From Tritrichomonas musculus (Eukaryota > Parabasalia > Tritrichomonadida > Tritrichomonadidae): DNA of 53,687 bases. Shown here piece after piece: positions 17,645-27,712 of the stretch (position 1 is the stretch's first letter; every line of letters starts with the position of its first letter). The stretch lies in contig JAPFFF010000052.1 of NCBI GenBank assembly GCA_039105265.1, positions 1,105,001-1,158,687 of the forward strand, given 5' to 3'. The position numbers were made by a program, and so were the translations under genes. The notes beneath the pieces are model-generated. The model did no database searches. It was not told where the DNA came from and saw only the letters and a program-made list of their open reading frames with translations.

Positions 17645-20600
17645 ATGTCTTTGGCACTGTATTCTGCAAAGAGCAAGGTGGCATCTAAACTTAAAGCAAA
17701 TGGTTTTGAAATATGTGAAGGAGAAGATGAAGATGGAAATGAACAAATAAATATTACTCAAGATGATAAACCAAATGAATACCCAAAATTTAATTGTCTA
17801 TACAATAAAGCTGAAGTTGATGCAAGAGTGGTAAACGATTACATTGAAAATGGAGGCAGTCTTGAAGGATTCGGCGACGTTCCAATAACTGAAAAATCTA
17901 CACAAATACTTGAATATAGAGCGCCAGAAAATATATTGATGGAAGTGAAATCAGAACAAGTAGAGTCCAACAGAGAGCTTATCAAAGATGAATTATGTGT
18001 TAATACATTCAATGACATTATCGAAGCGGAATCAAAAACCTGTGAAGCTGTCCATGATATGTACAACGAATTGATGTGTGCAGCTGACGGATATGAACAA
18101 GTAGTATTGGATGAAGATAAAGGGCAATGTGATGTTATAAAGTATGTTCAAACTCCTACTGCACCACCAAAACCTTCTCCAACTGAACCTTTCCTTCATT
18201 ACAAACCATTTTATAATTTAGCTGATATGTTGATGAATATTATGAAGAATGAAAAAAAGAATCAATCCATAAAAAGGATATTATATGATGTATTTAACGA
18301 AACAAACTTAACAAAGATAATAAATGGAACAAAGCAATATCATTACAATCCTGAAAATCATACTCTTCAAACAATAGGATATAAATATAAAAATAGTACA
18401 GAAGAAGTTAAAGCAGACCAGTTAGTGGAGGTAAGCAGCCCTGGTGAATTCATCGATATCTATACGCAAAACCAAAAAGATAATTACTTAAATTATCCAA
18501 AAATAATTCAAAATCTATTGTTATCTAGTGTTCTTGGATATGGGCTGGCATCGGCTCTAAAACTATTTACGACATCATTAACTGTAGACCATACAATAAA
18601 AGTTGACAATATCGATGGTACAAAAGTAAAGGTCAGTTTAAATCAATTCCTAAATGATGTCCAGCTGAATATAAATAATATAATAGTATCATTAAACTAT
18701 TGGGCTGATTATTGTTCAAAAATAAAATCATGCAATTGTAATCAAGATGGAGAGAATAATTTTGAAGATGAGAACGATGCTATATTTGTTGAATTGTTAG
18801 CTGATTTGTATGATAGAGTGGATGAGGTTCAAGACCATCTTCAGGTACATGATATTAGTCGTTTACATTTTGACAACCAGGCCCAATTGGCTCAATCACA
18901 GGTAGTTGACTTTTCGATTTACAATAATAATGATGGTATAAATGATTTGGTAAATCAATATCAAAAACAAAATCAGCAGATTGATGCAAATATAAAGCAT
19001 ACCAATTTCATGAATGATAGGTCTTTTGATGTTGAACATGATGAAATATATTATTGGTCAGCCCTCTTTCATAGATGGGTTTTATTAACTGAGAGTGGGT
19101 ATTCATTAGATGATTTCCCTTCTGGCTGGAGAACAAATAGAAGCTTTGATGCGCCTCCTTCATTTATATTTGATGTGGACAGACAAAACTGGATTCAAAT
19201 TATGATTACCGATTTTGATAATAAATGTCAAGGTTGGAGGAATAATGAAGATAGAATGAGTGTGGCTGTCTATACAGCCTTTATGGCTAACAATACAAAA
19301 AACAAAGAAGGGGATATTATATGGGATGAAAATGAAAATGAATGGATTTACTGCAATAGTGCTGTTAGTCCTTTGAGTATTGACATCGGCACACCACCAA
19401 AACAGCCTGATGACTCTGTTTCTATTCCAGGTTCAGATAGTGAATCATTCAAGAAAGCTTTAGAAGTATATGGAAGCAATTATATTGAGCCACCAAATAA
19501 CTATCAGTTTAAAAAAGAAAAACCAGTATATGGTGATGTTAATATCAAAGCAAATCTAAATGTCAATGGATTGATTAATGGTGTAGATATATCGAATTTA
19601 TCATCAGGTGATTCTAATTTTACGATTGAATCAGGATTAGCAGATTTATTTATTGAAAATGGAATGATAACACAAATAACAGATACCATTAATAATATTG
19701 ACTGTAATATTTTAATTATTGATGTACCTGAAGAAAGAAAGAATGGTTTCTTAAATTGGAACAGACCAATATTTAAAATTGTTTTAAGAAAGAATGTTAT
19801 TTACGATGAAGAAGGAAGATACATTAAAGAATTTTACATCTCTTCGAGAAATAATAAAATAGTCTGTCCAGTCATTACGTATGATATAGACCAAAAATAT
19901 TGCATCATAAATGATAACTCTTTTACTATGACTCGTTCAATAGGACCTGCTGACCAAAGCAAATTAGATGGAAAATTTTTTATAGCATTTGATAAAAGAT
20001 TACCATTCGATCCACGTACATTATATATTAATGGTGATTTAAGTATTATGAACCAATTCACTCCAACTGCATTAAAAACTGATAAAGCAATTAAATGTTC
20101 TGTTATCGAGGCTGATAATGCACTCAAATTACATAAATCGGATGTTCATTATTTCTATAAACCATCAATAATTACAGAAGATAATGAATTTTATAAAATG
20201 GTGTTCTCAGTTGATTCAAATTATAATATACCAAGTAATTTAGAATTCATTTTCAAAGAATATTGTTTTGGCAATACATGGTCTTTAATGTGGAAAAACG
20301 ATGATAATAACGCTAATAAAGGATATTGGACAGGTTATAATTGTCAAGGATGTTATAATAAAAGTATTAAAACATTGTGTCAAACTACATGCAGATTATA
20401 TGGATTAACAGCATCAGCATATGCTTTATGTACGGGAGCAATAATTATGGTCAAAGATGATGAACTAAATAATAAAATAGTAGAGAAAGATGACAAAGGA
20501 TTAATGCATGCTCTTTGGAATGTATGCACTAGAGAATTCAAGGTGTTATTAAAAGATGGAACAGAAAAAGATGCTTCAGATTATCATTTTCAACTAAGAA

Positions 20601-23600
20601 TAAGCATTGATAATACGGGAAAAATATTTAACAATACATCATATCCTAAATATTCAACTCTACCTGTTTATGTTTCATGTGTTGAATGGCAAAATTATTA
20701 CAAGAATCCTAATGCTATTAAAGATTTGCTCAAGACATTTGAAAGAGGAGTATTATATTTAACACTACGTGATTCTTCTGATTCCATGAGATTGACATTT
20801 AGATTTAGTGATGAAGTTAATAGTACAGTAGATGTGTATCAATATAATAAAGCAAAGGATTGTGTTTGCATAGGAATATATGCAGAATATGATACAATAG
20901 ATAGAATTCCATATAAATGGAGTGATTCAAATATTGATACAACAAAAAAAGATGTAGAACTATATCTAAGGAAAGATTTAGTTGATCCAATCGAAGAAGT
21001 TAATTGGGATTCAACAACAAATGCATTTAAATACATAATAGACCAACAGTTTTATGATATAAGACCAAACCCAAATGCCGCAACAACTCTTTATACTGAC
21101 TATAATATCACTTCATCCAAAATCATTACTGCAGATAACATTACAACGATGAGAAGTGATTTAAATGTTTTGACAAATAATTTTGATGTTGTTTCATATG
21201 ATGTCAAGGATATTACATCAAAAGTAGATACATTAAGAAGTGAAATGACTGAGCAACAAAATAAAACTCAATATTTAAAGTCTGAAACAGATAAACTAGA
21301 AATAATGGCAGGAGTTGCGTTAGCAATAGGAGCAACAGGTACGTTAATGGGAGGTTTATCATTAACAGAAACAGGTATTAGTTTTGGCTTCAATGGTATT
21401 AATGGTTCTGTTAGATGTATTGTTGAATCAGGAGAAAGATGGTTTGGTTATGCTAATGAATTACCATTACATTTATTAAGTAGAAGCATTAAAACTGATT
21501 TAACTCCATTAATTGATTGGTGTAATGAAGACATAAAAGAGTTGACATATGATGCTAATGAAGATACAAGTGTTCCTAGTGTTGCGGGTGTGTTCAATAT
21601 ATGTAATAATGTTGTGCATGCAATGAAACCAACATTTAAAATGTTATGTAATGCTATCAATGAAATAAATAATGACTATATTTCAAAGAATGAATTGGTT
21701 AGAGATGACATAATAGATGTTGTTGGTAAATTTGTTAATGGCGAGGTTCATTTGGAGGCTGAAGACACAATAACAGATGGAATAATCAAAGCACGATTTT
21801 TGGTGCAAAAAGTTAGTGAATACAATGATGTTGATTATGAAGAGAATATAGTTACTATTAATATTACTGGTGGAACAATTAATTACCAAGGAACAACTGA
21901 TTTTCCTAGCTGCACTATGAATGACAAAACATTTGTTATATCAAACCCAAATAAACATAGGGTTAGTGGAATCAGCATCAAAGAGAATACAGCAAAAAGA
22001 AGAATGGAATTTACTACAAATGATTTAGCATATACTTGTGATATAGATGCTTTACATAAGAAGATAGATACATTACATGAGCAGATAGAAAAGAATGATA
22101 CTGCTCTAGCTACGACTTTAAATGAATTCCCAACTGTTGATGAAGTAAATGAAGCATTAGATGAATTAAAAAATAATATGGTTAATATGGATAACCTGTA
22201 TACAAAAGAAGAAGCAGATGCAAAATATCGAAGCAAAAATGATTTGAATTATGGTGAAGAAGATCAATTAGCATTGAAAAGTGAAATTCCAACGTTATTA
22301 TTTGATTCTGAAGATGCTGGTTCAGGATTGACTTATGCACAATTAAAAAATAATATGAGACAATTACGGTTAATGAATCAAACAATAGATATAAGAAATG
22401 ATAGTTTAACATATTTTGAATTTTCAAATAATAGGCAAACTCATATTTTATCCCTTTTTAATGAAAACGATAAATTTAACTTACAAGTTAATTATAAAAA
22501 TAGTATTGTATTTAAAGATGATAATAAAGTTTTAATTAATGATTTATATAAAACAGAAACTGATAAATATTTAACTGAATCAGAATCCGATGAAAAATAT
22601 CGAAGCAAAACTGATTTGAAAGTTGGGAATAAAATTATTCTACCAATAACAAACGGCCCTTACGAACCAGAACATTTGCTTGGTGATTTCTTTTCTACTT
22701 CCTTCATTCCATTCCAAGAAGGTGCTCACTTGGTTGGTGTGACTGGCTCAAATGTAAATGAGGAATTTGATATCATATTCAAGACGGAAAGTACAAAAAA
22801 CATACACGATACAATTGCTCATGTTATGGATATAAGTGTTGGCTCGTTTTATTGGGAAGAAGCAACAGGTGTACTTTATAATTACTCTGGAACATATCCA
22901 GTACGAGTTACTCTAGCTGAATTTGGTGAAGAAGATCAAATAGCATTGAAAAGTGAAAATGATGAACTGAAGACAAGGATAGAAAATTTAGAGAGAGAGA
23001 ACACAAATTTAAAGGCTACTATAGAAGCAATGGAATCAAGATTAGCAGCATTAGAAAATGGTTCATATGTCACCAAAGATGATTTATCAGAATATAGAAA
23101 ATTAAATGATATATCTTATCATAATCATCAAGAACTCTCTATAACAAATAAAGAAGTGTTATTGGATGATGGTGATGAACAAAGGAGATTTACGACATCT
23201 CATATACCATATCATGAGGGAACTCATTTAATTGGAAAATATACTGATCCAGATAGTGTTGAACATTCATTTGACATAATATTTGAGACCATAGATGAGA
23301 TTTCAGAGACTCAATATTGGAATTGTATTTTATTCCTCAAACAATCTGAAATCAGTGAAGAATTATATATTGATTGGGATGTAATGACTGGAGCAATTTT
23401 CATTTATGATGATTATTATGGTTATTATATTGGTTGTGAAATATCTTCTGCAACATTTGATGAGGACATTTCATTATCTACAAGCAATGAGCTCATCAAC
23501 TACTATACCAAAGATGAGCTGACTAGATTTGGATTAAATGATGGCTATCAAATAATACCTTCTGTATTTGAATTATCAATGGAAAACTTAAATAATATTA

Positions 23601-23896
23601 GATTTAAGTATGCTGGCTCAAATGTAGCTGCTGTGTGGAATAGGCTTCATATATTTGTATTCAAAGATATTGTTGGTAAGAATCATTTCATAAAATTTGA
23701 TTTTATTCACAAGCTAATTACTTTGGATAACAGTGTTAGTTCAACATATGAAATCCCAATTGACAATTCTTGTACTAATGCGATAAATATTACCTTGCGG
23801 ACAAATGGTTTTGTTACAACACAGGAATTAGTTAGCAAATATGAAATATTCACCACTCAGCAAGTTAGCCATCAGTTGGCCAATCAAAAATATTAA
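17645..23896 (+). CDS. Giant fibre- or tail-spike-like protein (2083 aa)
   Basis: The start is the ATG at 17645; an in-frame TTG at 17603 would overlap the divergent gene. The first 170 residues are acidic and followed by a Pro-rich hinge (TAPPKPSPTEP). An apolar stretch lies at about 287-312 and a glycine-rich one at about 1218-1245. The C-terminal third has phage-tail-like motifs: YTKEEADAKYRSK (about 1518), YLTESESDEKYRSK (about 1641), YVTKDDLSEY (about 1807) and YYTKDELTRFG (about 1952). It also has a repeated IP[FY]xEGxHLxG...FDIIF domain and a coiled coil near 1768-1805. This is the make-up of a trimeric receptor-binding fibre. Position next to the penton candidate fits. The fibre role is inference. 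Confidence 0.85.
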   Translation: MSLALYSAKSKVASKLKANGFEICEGEDEDGNEQINITQDDKPNEYPKFNCLYNKAEVDARVVNDYIENGGSLEGFGDVPITEKSTQILEYRAPENILMEVKSEQVESNRELIKDELCVNTFNDIIEAESKTCEAVHDMYNELMCAADGYEQVVLDEDKGQCDVIKYVQTPTAPPKPSPTEPFLHYKPFYNLADMLMNIMKNEKKNQSIKRILYDVFNETNLTKIINGTKQYHYNPENHTLQTIGYKYKNSTEEVKADQLVEVSSPGEFIDIYTQNQKDNYLNYPKIIQNLLLSSVLGYGLASALKLFTTSLTVDHTIKVDNIDGTKVKVSLNQFLNDVQLNINNIIVSLNYWADYCSKIKSCNCNQDGENNFEDENDAIFVELLADLYDRVDEVQDHLQVHDISRLHFDNQAQLAQSQVVDFSIYNNNDGINDLVNQYQKQNQQIDANIKHTNFMNDRSFDVEHDEIYYWSALFHRWVLLTESGYSLDDFPSGWRTNRSFDAPPSFIFDVDRQNWIQIMITDFDNKCQGWRNNEDRMSVAVYTAFMANNTKNKEGDIIWDENENEWIYCNSAVSPLSIDIGTPPKQPDDSVSIPGSDSESFKKALEVYGSNYIEPPNNYQFKKEKPVYGDVNIKANLNVNGLINGVDISNLSSGDSNFTIESGLADLFIENGMITQITDTINNIDCNILIIDVPEERKNGFLNWNRPIFKIVLRKNVIYDEEGRYIKEFYISSRNNKIVCPVITYDIDQKYCIINDNSFTMTRSIGPADQSKLDGKFFIAFDKRLPFDPRTLYINGDLSIMNQFTPTALKTDKAIKCSVIEADNALKLHKSDVHYFYKPSIITEDNEFYKMVFSVDSNYNIPSNLEFIFKEYCFGNTWSLMWKNDDNNANKGYWTGYNCQGCYNKSIKTLCQTTCRLYGLTASAYALCTGAIIMVKDDELNNKIVEKDDKGLMHALWNVCTREFKVLLKDGTEKDASDYHFQLRISIDNTGKIFNNTSYPKYSTLPVYVSCVEWQNYYKNPNAIKDLLKTFERGVLYLTLRDSSDSMRLTFRFSDEVNSTVDVYQYNKAKDCVCIGIYAEYDTIDRIPYKWSDSNIDTTKKDVELYLRKDLVDPIEEVNWDSTTNAFKYIIDQQFYDIRPNPNAATTLYTDYNITSSKIITADNITTMRSDLNVLTNNFDVVSYDVKDITSKVDTLRSEMTEQQNKTQYLKSETDKLEIMAGVALAIGATGTLMGGLSLTETGISFGFNGINGSVRCIVESGERWFGYANELPLHLLSRSIKTDLTPLIDWCNEDIKELTYDANEDTSVPSVAGVFNICNNVVHAMKPTFKMLCNAINEINNDYISKNELVRDDIIDVVGKFVNGEVHLEAEDTITDGIIKARFLVQKVSEYNDVDYEENIVTINITGGTINYQGTTDFPSCTMNDKTFVISNPNKHRVSGISIKENTAKRRMEFTTNDLAYTCDIDALHKKIDTLHEQIEKNDTALATTLNEFPTVDEVNEALDELKNNMVNMDNLYTKEEADAKYRSKNDLNYGEEDQLALKSEIPTLLFDSEDAGSGLTYAQLKNNMRQLRLMNQTIDIRNDSLTYFEFSNNRQTHILSLFNENDKFNLQVNYKNSIVFKDDNKVLINDLYKTETDKYLTESESDEKYRSKTDLKVGNKIILPITNGPYEPEHLLGDFFSTSFIPFQEGAHLVGVTGSNVNEEFDIIFKTESTKNIHDTIAHVMDISVGSFYWEEATGVLYNYSGTYPVRVTLAEFGEEDQIALKSENDELKTRIENLERENTNLKATIEAMESRLAALENGSYVTKDDLSEYRKLNDISYHNHQELSITNKEVLLDDGDEQRRFTTSHIPYHEGTHLIGKYTDPDSVEHSFDIIFETIDEISETQYWNCILFLKQSEISEELYIDWDVMTGAIFIYDDYYGYYIGCEISSATFDEDISLSTSNELINYYTKDELTRFGLNDGYQIIPSVFELSMENLNNIRFKYAGSNVAAVWNRLHIFVFKDIVGKNHFIKFDFIHKLITLDNSVSSTYEIPIDNSCTNAINITLRTNGFVTTQELVSKYEIFTTQQVSHQLANQKY

Positions 23897-24269
23897 AAAA
23901 TCATTTTGATAAAAAATTATTGTCTATTTTTCGGGGTCGTGCCTATACAAGAAATACCGTATTTTTGGGTGTAGAATTCAAAAAACACCATTAGAAAGCT
24001 CAAAAACTACTCCATACCTTTAAATCTGATGGTGTGGTCATTTGTATAGTGTTGTATAAAAAATTAATAGAAATATTGAAAAACGACAATGTACTTGAAC
24101 TTGAGGGACGGGGGTGGGAAATTAGCTAATGTAGATAGGGTATACTTACGATAGGTTTTTCAGTAGGTATTTGGCCGGAAGCTGAGGCCCAAGCGAGGGT
24201 GTACCTGAGCTTGGTGGCGAAGCGTGTAGGCGGTGGTGAAGTATGAGACACCGCCTATACTTAACTACT
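23897..24269 (-). repeat. Right inverted terminal repeat of the Polinton
   Basis: The inner part, 23926-24119, is the exact-looking inverse of 573-766. Bases 24120-24188 have no counterpart on the left and contain the palindrome ATTAGCTAAT. The outer part, 24189-24269, pairs imperfectly with 492-572. The repeat closes with CTTAACTACT. The 29 bases after the fibre-like gene (23897-23925) are plain AT-rich sequence. Confidence 0.86.
24189..24257. promoter_or_regulatory. Two sub-terminal hairpins, right end
   Basis: Hairpin 2: CCAAGC (24189-24194) with GCTTGG (24209-24214), enclosing GGGT (24197-24200) with ACCT (24203-24206); the steps between the helices are GA opposite GA. Hairpin 1: TAGGCGGTG (24227-24235) with CACCGCCTA (24249-24257) around a 13-base loop GTGAAGTATGAGA. 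Compared with the left end, a T-A pair is G-C and a G-C pair is T-A, so pairing is kept although the bases changed. Confidence 0.7.
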
Positions 24270-24274
24270 TCATA
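24270..24274. repeat. Target-site duplication, right copy (TCATA)
   Basis: Directly follows the closing CT of the right terminal repeat and equals 487-491. One base separates it from the ATG of the relic gene. Confidence 0.75.
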
Positions 24275-24275
24275 A

Positions 24276-25110
24276 ATGAAACGATTAACTGACCCAATCT
24301 ATTACACACCAATACCAAAAGAATACATGTTCTTCAGGGAAGATGGAAAGCAAGACAATGACAGACCAAATAGATTTTATTTTAATTTGCCAGCTGATTG
24401 GTGTACTGAAGACAAAGGAGAGACAATTATTGGCTTTCGTACAATATGGATGTTAGCGAGACGTCTTAAATTGGAATTCAATATCAAAGTCAAAAAATAT
24501 TTCAGAAATAACACATCGAAAGTGAGTCAAGTTGAATGTAATATTGTTTCATGGCTATCAACAGACAAGGATTTGAGAGAAATATGGAAAGATATGAATG
24601 AACAATTGAATATCGCTTTTAGACATTACAATAATTATCAATGGAAAGAAGGTTATCCAAAGTTTTTCATCAATGATGAAGAGATACCCGAGATGTATAT
24701 CAAAAATCAAAAACGAATTAGAGATGTTCAAATGGATGGATACTATGACTACAACAAAAAGACATTCATTGAAACTATTTATTCAGCTGCGAATGAACTA
24801 AAGGAAGATGAAGTAGATGAAGATGATAAAAATAAATTGTGTAATGTTGAAATAGCTATTAAATCAGGTGATATAGTTAAGGTAACTGGATATAAACTCC
24901 TTAAGAGCTCGCTATTAATACGTTGTTCTATTAATAGTGGAGACCTCAAGGATTATTTATCGACATATTGGCTTAAGGAGATAATTCTGGACAAACTTAA
25001 ATCTAAAAAAATACCAATTGTATAGAAACAGTAGAGGAGATGCATTTTATAAATATGCAATTATGGCAAACAATATATATGCCATTCGATAGATAATTAA
25101 TGCACTAACT
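24276..25110 (+). pseudogene. Fossil of an older Polinton: relic of the 416-aa virion-type gene
   Basis: The first 249 codons are related to the element's first gene (1754): shared blocks include PNRFYFN near the start, ETIIGFRTIW and MDGYYDYNKKTFIE. Weaker nucleotide similarity to the end of that gene continues to about 25110. The copy is broken in more than one place and much diverged from the copy inside the element, so it is older. The young Polinton sits directly before its start codon, so the relic is probably the site into which that element inserted. Confidence 0.75.
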
Positions 25111-26995
25111 AATATATTCTCTTAAATTTGTTATAACTAGCCTACCTTTCGAAAAAATGAGGTGACAAATTCAATTTTTTAGATACCCTTTTTCGTGATC
25201 TGGCAGTGACTGATTTAAAAGAAATAGAAAATAAGTATTAATATCCTAAGTTGTTTTTAGATCATTGATCGGAAACTAATAAATCAATGTTGATCATATG
25301 AAAACGAAAAAACATCATTTTTTTCACAAAACTTCAAACGCAAAAAAAAATTTACAGATCACCCGGTATCGAGATTTTTTAAGCATTGATAAGACATAAC
25401 ATGTTCATAATAAAAATATTATGAATTTGTGAATTTTTTTTCTAGATAAAAAATTTAAGCCATTTTAATTTTACCTAATTTTCGTTTTTTTGACACTTTG
25501 ATCCAAAAAAATGATGTGAATCTTTTTTTATCCAAGTATTTAAGTAAAAATAAAAAATAAAATAAATTTGTTAAATAATATATTTTAAATAGCAAAAATA
25601 TTTTCTGGCACTACTAAAAGCCATTTTGTTTAAGCGTTTGAATATTAAATTAAATTGATTTTCCAATTCATTGCAAATAGTAAATCTTACTTTTTTGATA
25701 AATATGTATGTTTTAATAATTTTTTTGTTATATAAATTATAATTATATCAATAGATTTTAAAATTTTCCAAGATATTTGTGTTTAATTTGAAAAATACGT
25801 TAAATATAAAATAAACGTACATTTTGATCATATTTTGGATCATATTAAATTTTTTGCAGAAAGAATTGAATAATTAATATATTATATTAATTTTATATCT
25901 ATTATAATTTATAAATTCATGTTTTAATTTAAAAATTTCTCCTGTAATTTTGGAAAATTTACATTTTAAAATATTCTGTATCTCTGAAAAAGTTTTTTAA
26001 AACTAAAGTTTTCCTCAAAAATTCTCTAAAGATTTATTATAGAAGTTTTTTATATGAATATCTATCATTTTAATAAGTGGTATAATTAAAATAATATTAA
26101 ATTTTTATTCATTCTACATTTATTGATTGAGATATATGAAATGTATAATTATTTGCATGCTTTTTATTTTGAACAGCTAAACTTTTTGCTACACTTAATT
26201 TATTTTACAATATTTTATTATATGGTTTTCTCTTTTTTATGTAATCTTTAATACAATGTATCAAATAAAAATATGATAGCATTAAGCTTTTGATATTCGA
26301 AATCTATGTTTATAACATCAAATTATTCAAAAATAATTATTGAATAAATCGAAACGAATCAAAAATATTCTTTTTTGAAGAACTTATTGCCTATTTAATT
26401 TTTTAGATAATTTGAATAATATTAAATTCAAATATTCTGATATATTGAAAATATGAATAGAATATGATCGTTTAATATATAGCTTTATAAATAACTGATT
26501 TTTTTATGATATTCTATATAATATTCTTTTTTAAAAAGCATATTTATGGATTTAATATTTATTACATGATTAAATATTTATGTAACTCAATACCGGGTGA
26601 AAATTATAAAAAGATATTTAAGAAAAATATTACCAAAAAAATTGTTTTGGCAATATTTCAAAGAATATTTAAAATTAAACTATTTTGAAATATTATTTCA
26701 TCTAGTTATATTAATATTATTATTAATTTTTTAATAATATTCAAGTATCTTCAAACGGTCATGAAATCACATCATATATTGCCAACCTATTTTCTCAAAA
26801 TTGAAGGACTAAATCTTCATAAAAAGTGTATATTTATATTCATAAATAAGTATAAAATGCTGTGGCAAAATATTTATCCAAACCCTTCAGCAAATTCGTT
26901 TTTCATCTCCTCTGAAACAGTTGTTTGACACACTAAGACCACACTGCAAAAACAGAAATGCTATATTTATGTGGTTAGCTAAAAATAATCTATTT
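25111..26995. other. AT-rich region without recognisable genes
   Basis: About 1.9 kb with frequent stops in all frames and long A and T runs. A 14-base pair of inverted sequences (CACCCGGTATCGAG at 25360-25373 and CTCAATACCGGGTG at 26586-26599, one mismatch) stands out because it is GC-rich here; it may mark the ends of a decayed 1.2-kb element. A 60-codon stop-free run near 26506 has no coding character. Confidence 0.55.
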
Positions 26996-27352
26996 TTATT
27001 CTCCATCTAGGACTGTGTATACCGACATACAATATAGGATGTCGTCGTTGTCTCGTCTATCGAAGAATAATGTGCGATATTTCTTAATAAACACGCCTGG
27101 GGATGTAAAACAGTACTTCCTTTTCGATGTAGAATATTTATATACTATCCCATATGGACTCTTAATTAGAACATAGTTGTTGTAATCCTGGATGGTACAT
27201 CCATTAAAAGTAAATGTTTCCGCTAGTGTTGCATTACCTCTATCTTGAGAAACATTTAAGTGTAAATAAAAAATAATATTTGGGCATGTTCGAAAATATC
27301 TATTTTTATTTTTAAATATTTGTATTCGTATACAAACAAATTGTAAATTCAA
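26996..27352 (-). pseudogene. Possible small gene or gene fragment (minus strand)
   Basis: A stop-free run of 118 codons that starts only with TTG. Its second half (from about NATLAETFTFNGC on) has protein-like composition, with alternating polar and aromatic residues and an end at VYTVLDGE. There is no ATG near the start, so it is either a fragment or a chance frame. No family is recognised. It faces away from the small gene at 27429 across a palindromic gap. Confidence 0.25.
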
Positions 27353-27361
27353 TTTCGAAAG

Positions 27362-27393
27362 CCATTATGTTAACATAATTTTAGCCATAATGG
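27362..27393. promoter_or_regulatory. Palindrome and hairpin between two divergent small frames
   Basis: ATTATGTTAACATAAT (27364-27379) is a perfect 16-bp palindrome. CCATTATG (27362-27369) also pairs with CATAATGG (27386-27393), so two alternative structures overlap. The site lies in the 76-base gap between divergent frames and could be an operator-like binding site. Confidence 0.4.
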
Positions 27394-27428
27394 TTTATAA
27401 TGTAATACCTTTTATTTGCAATTAAAGG

Positions 27429-27683
27429 ATGGATTTCGATACATATTTTGCGATTCACAATAGGTACGATAGATACGGAGCACATGAATATATTAAGGAT
27501 GTAATCCTAAAGGATAACCATATATTGTTCTACAACAAGGACCTTAAAGAATTGATGGTCCAGTATAGGCAAACTGAACGGCGTCGATATTTGTTAATTA
27601 TTTTAAGGTACGAGGATTTCTGTACAGATTTATTATTGTGTAACATCCCACGCCAATCTCCATTATTCAAAATATTACTCTAA
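27429..27683 (+). CDS. Possible small gene (84 aa), unknown
   Basis: ATG-started frame with a protein-like mix: MDFDTYFAIHNRYDRYGAHEY, then VILKDNHILFYNKDLKELM and a basic QTERRRYLLIIL stretch. No domain is recognised. It could be the start of a decayed longer gene. Coding status is uncertain. Confidence 0.3.
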   Translation: MDFDTYFAIHNRYDRYGAHEYIKDVILKDNHILFYNKDLKELMVQYRQTERRRYLLIILRYEDFCTDLLLCNIPRQSPLFKILL

Positions 27684-27712
27684 ATAGAATATAACAAATT
27701 TAATAATGCCCT

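Larger units (their letters stand above)
492..24269. mobile_element. Polinton/Maverick element, looks whole
   Basis: A 23.8-kb unit bounded by inverted terminal repeats and a 5-bp duplication. It carries the family hallmarks: protein-primed DNA polymerase B, retroviral-type integrase, FtsK/HerA-type packaging ATPase, a major capsid candidate and a penton candidate. It adds a PrimPol/SF3 helicase, two HNH nucleases, a GIY-YIG-like protein and a very large fibre-like protein. Genes are packed with about 10-70 bp between them. The left block (1754-10839) is on the plus strand, the replication genes (10979-16520) are on the minus strand, and the right part is mixed. All main reading frames are open and the inner terminal repeats look identical, so the insertion is probably young. 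The sequence does not show whether it is active. Confidence 0.92.

Noticed and set aside
573-24119. The 194-bp identical repeats as the true Polinton ends
   Set aside because: Their outer edges lack a duplication, whereas extending to 492 and 24269 gives AG...CT tips and a flanking TCATA on both sides.
25360-26599. 14-base inverted pair as ends of a 1.2-kb transposon
   Set aside because: The match does not extend outward or inward, no transposase remnant lies between and no target duplication is seen. Noted only as a hint.
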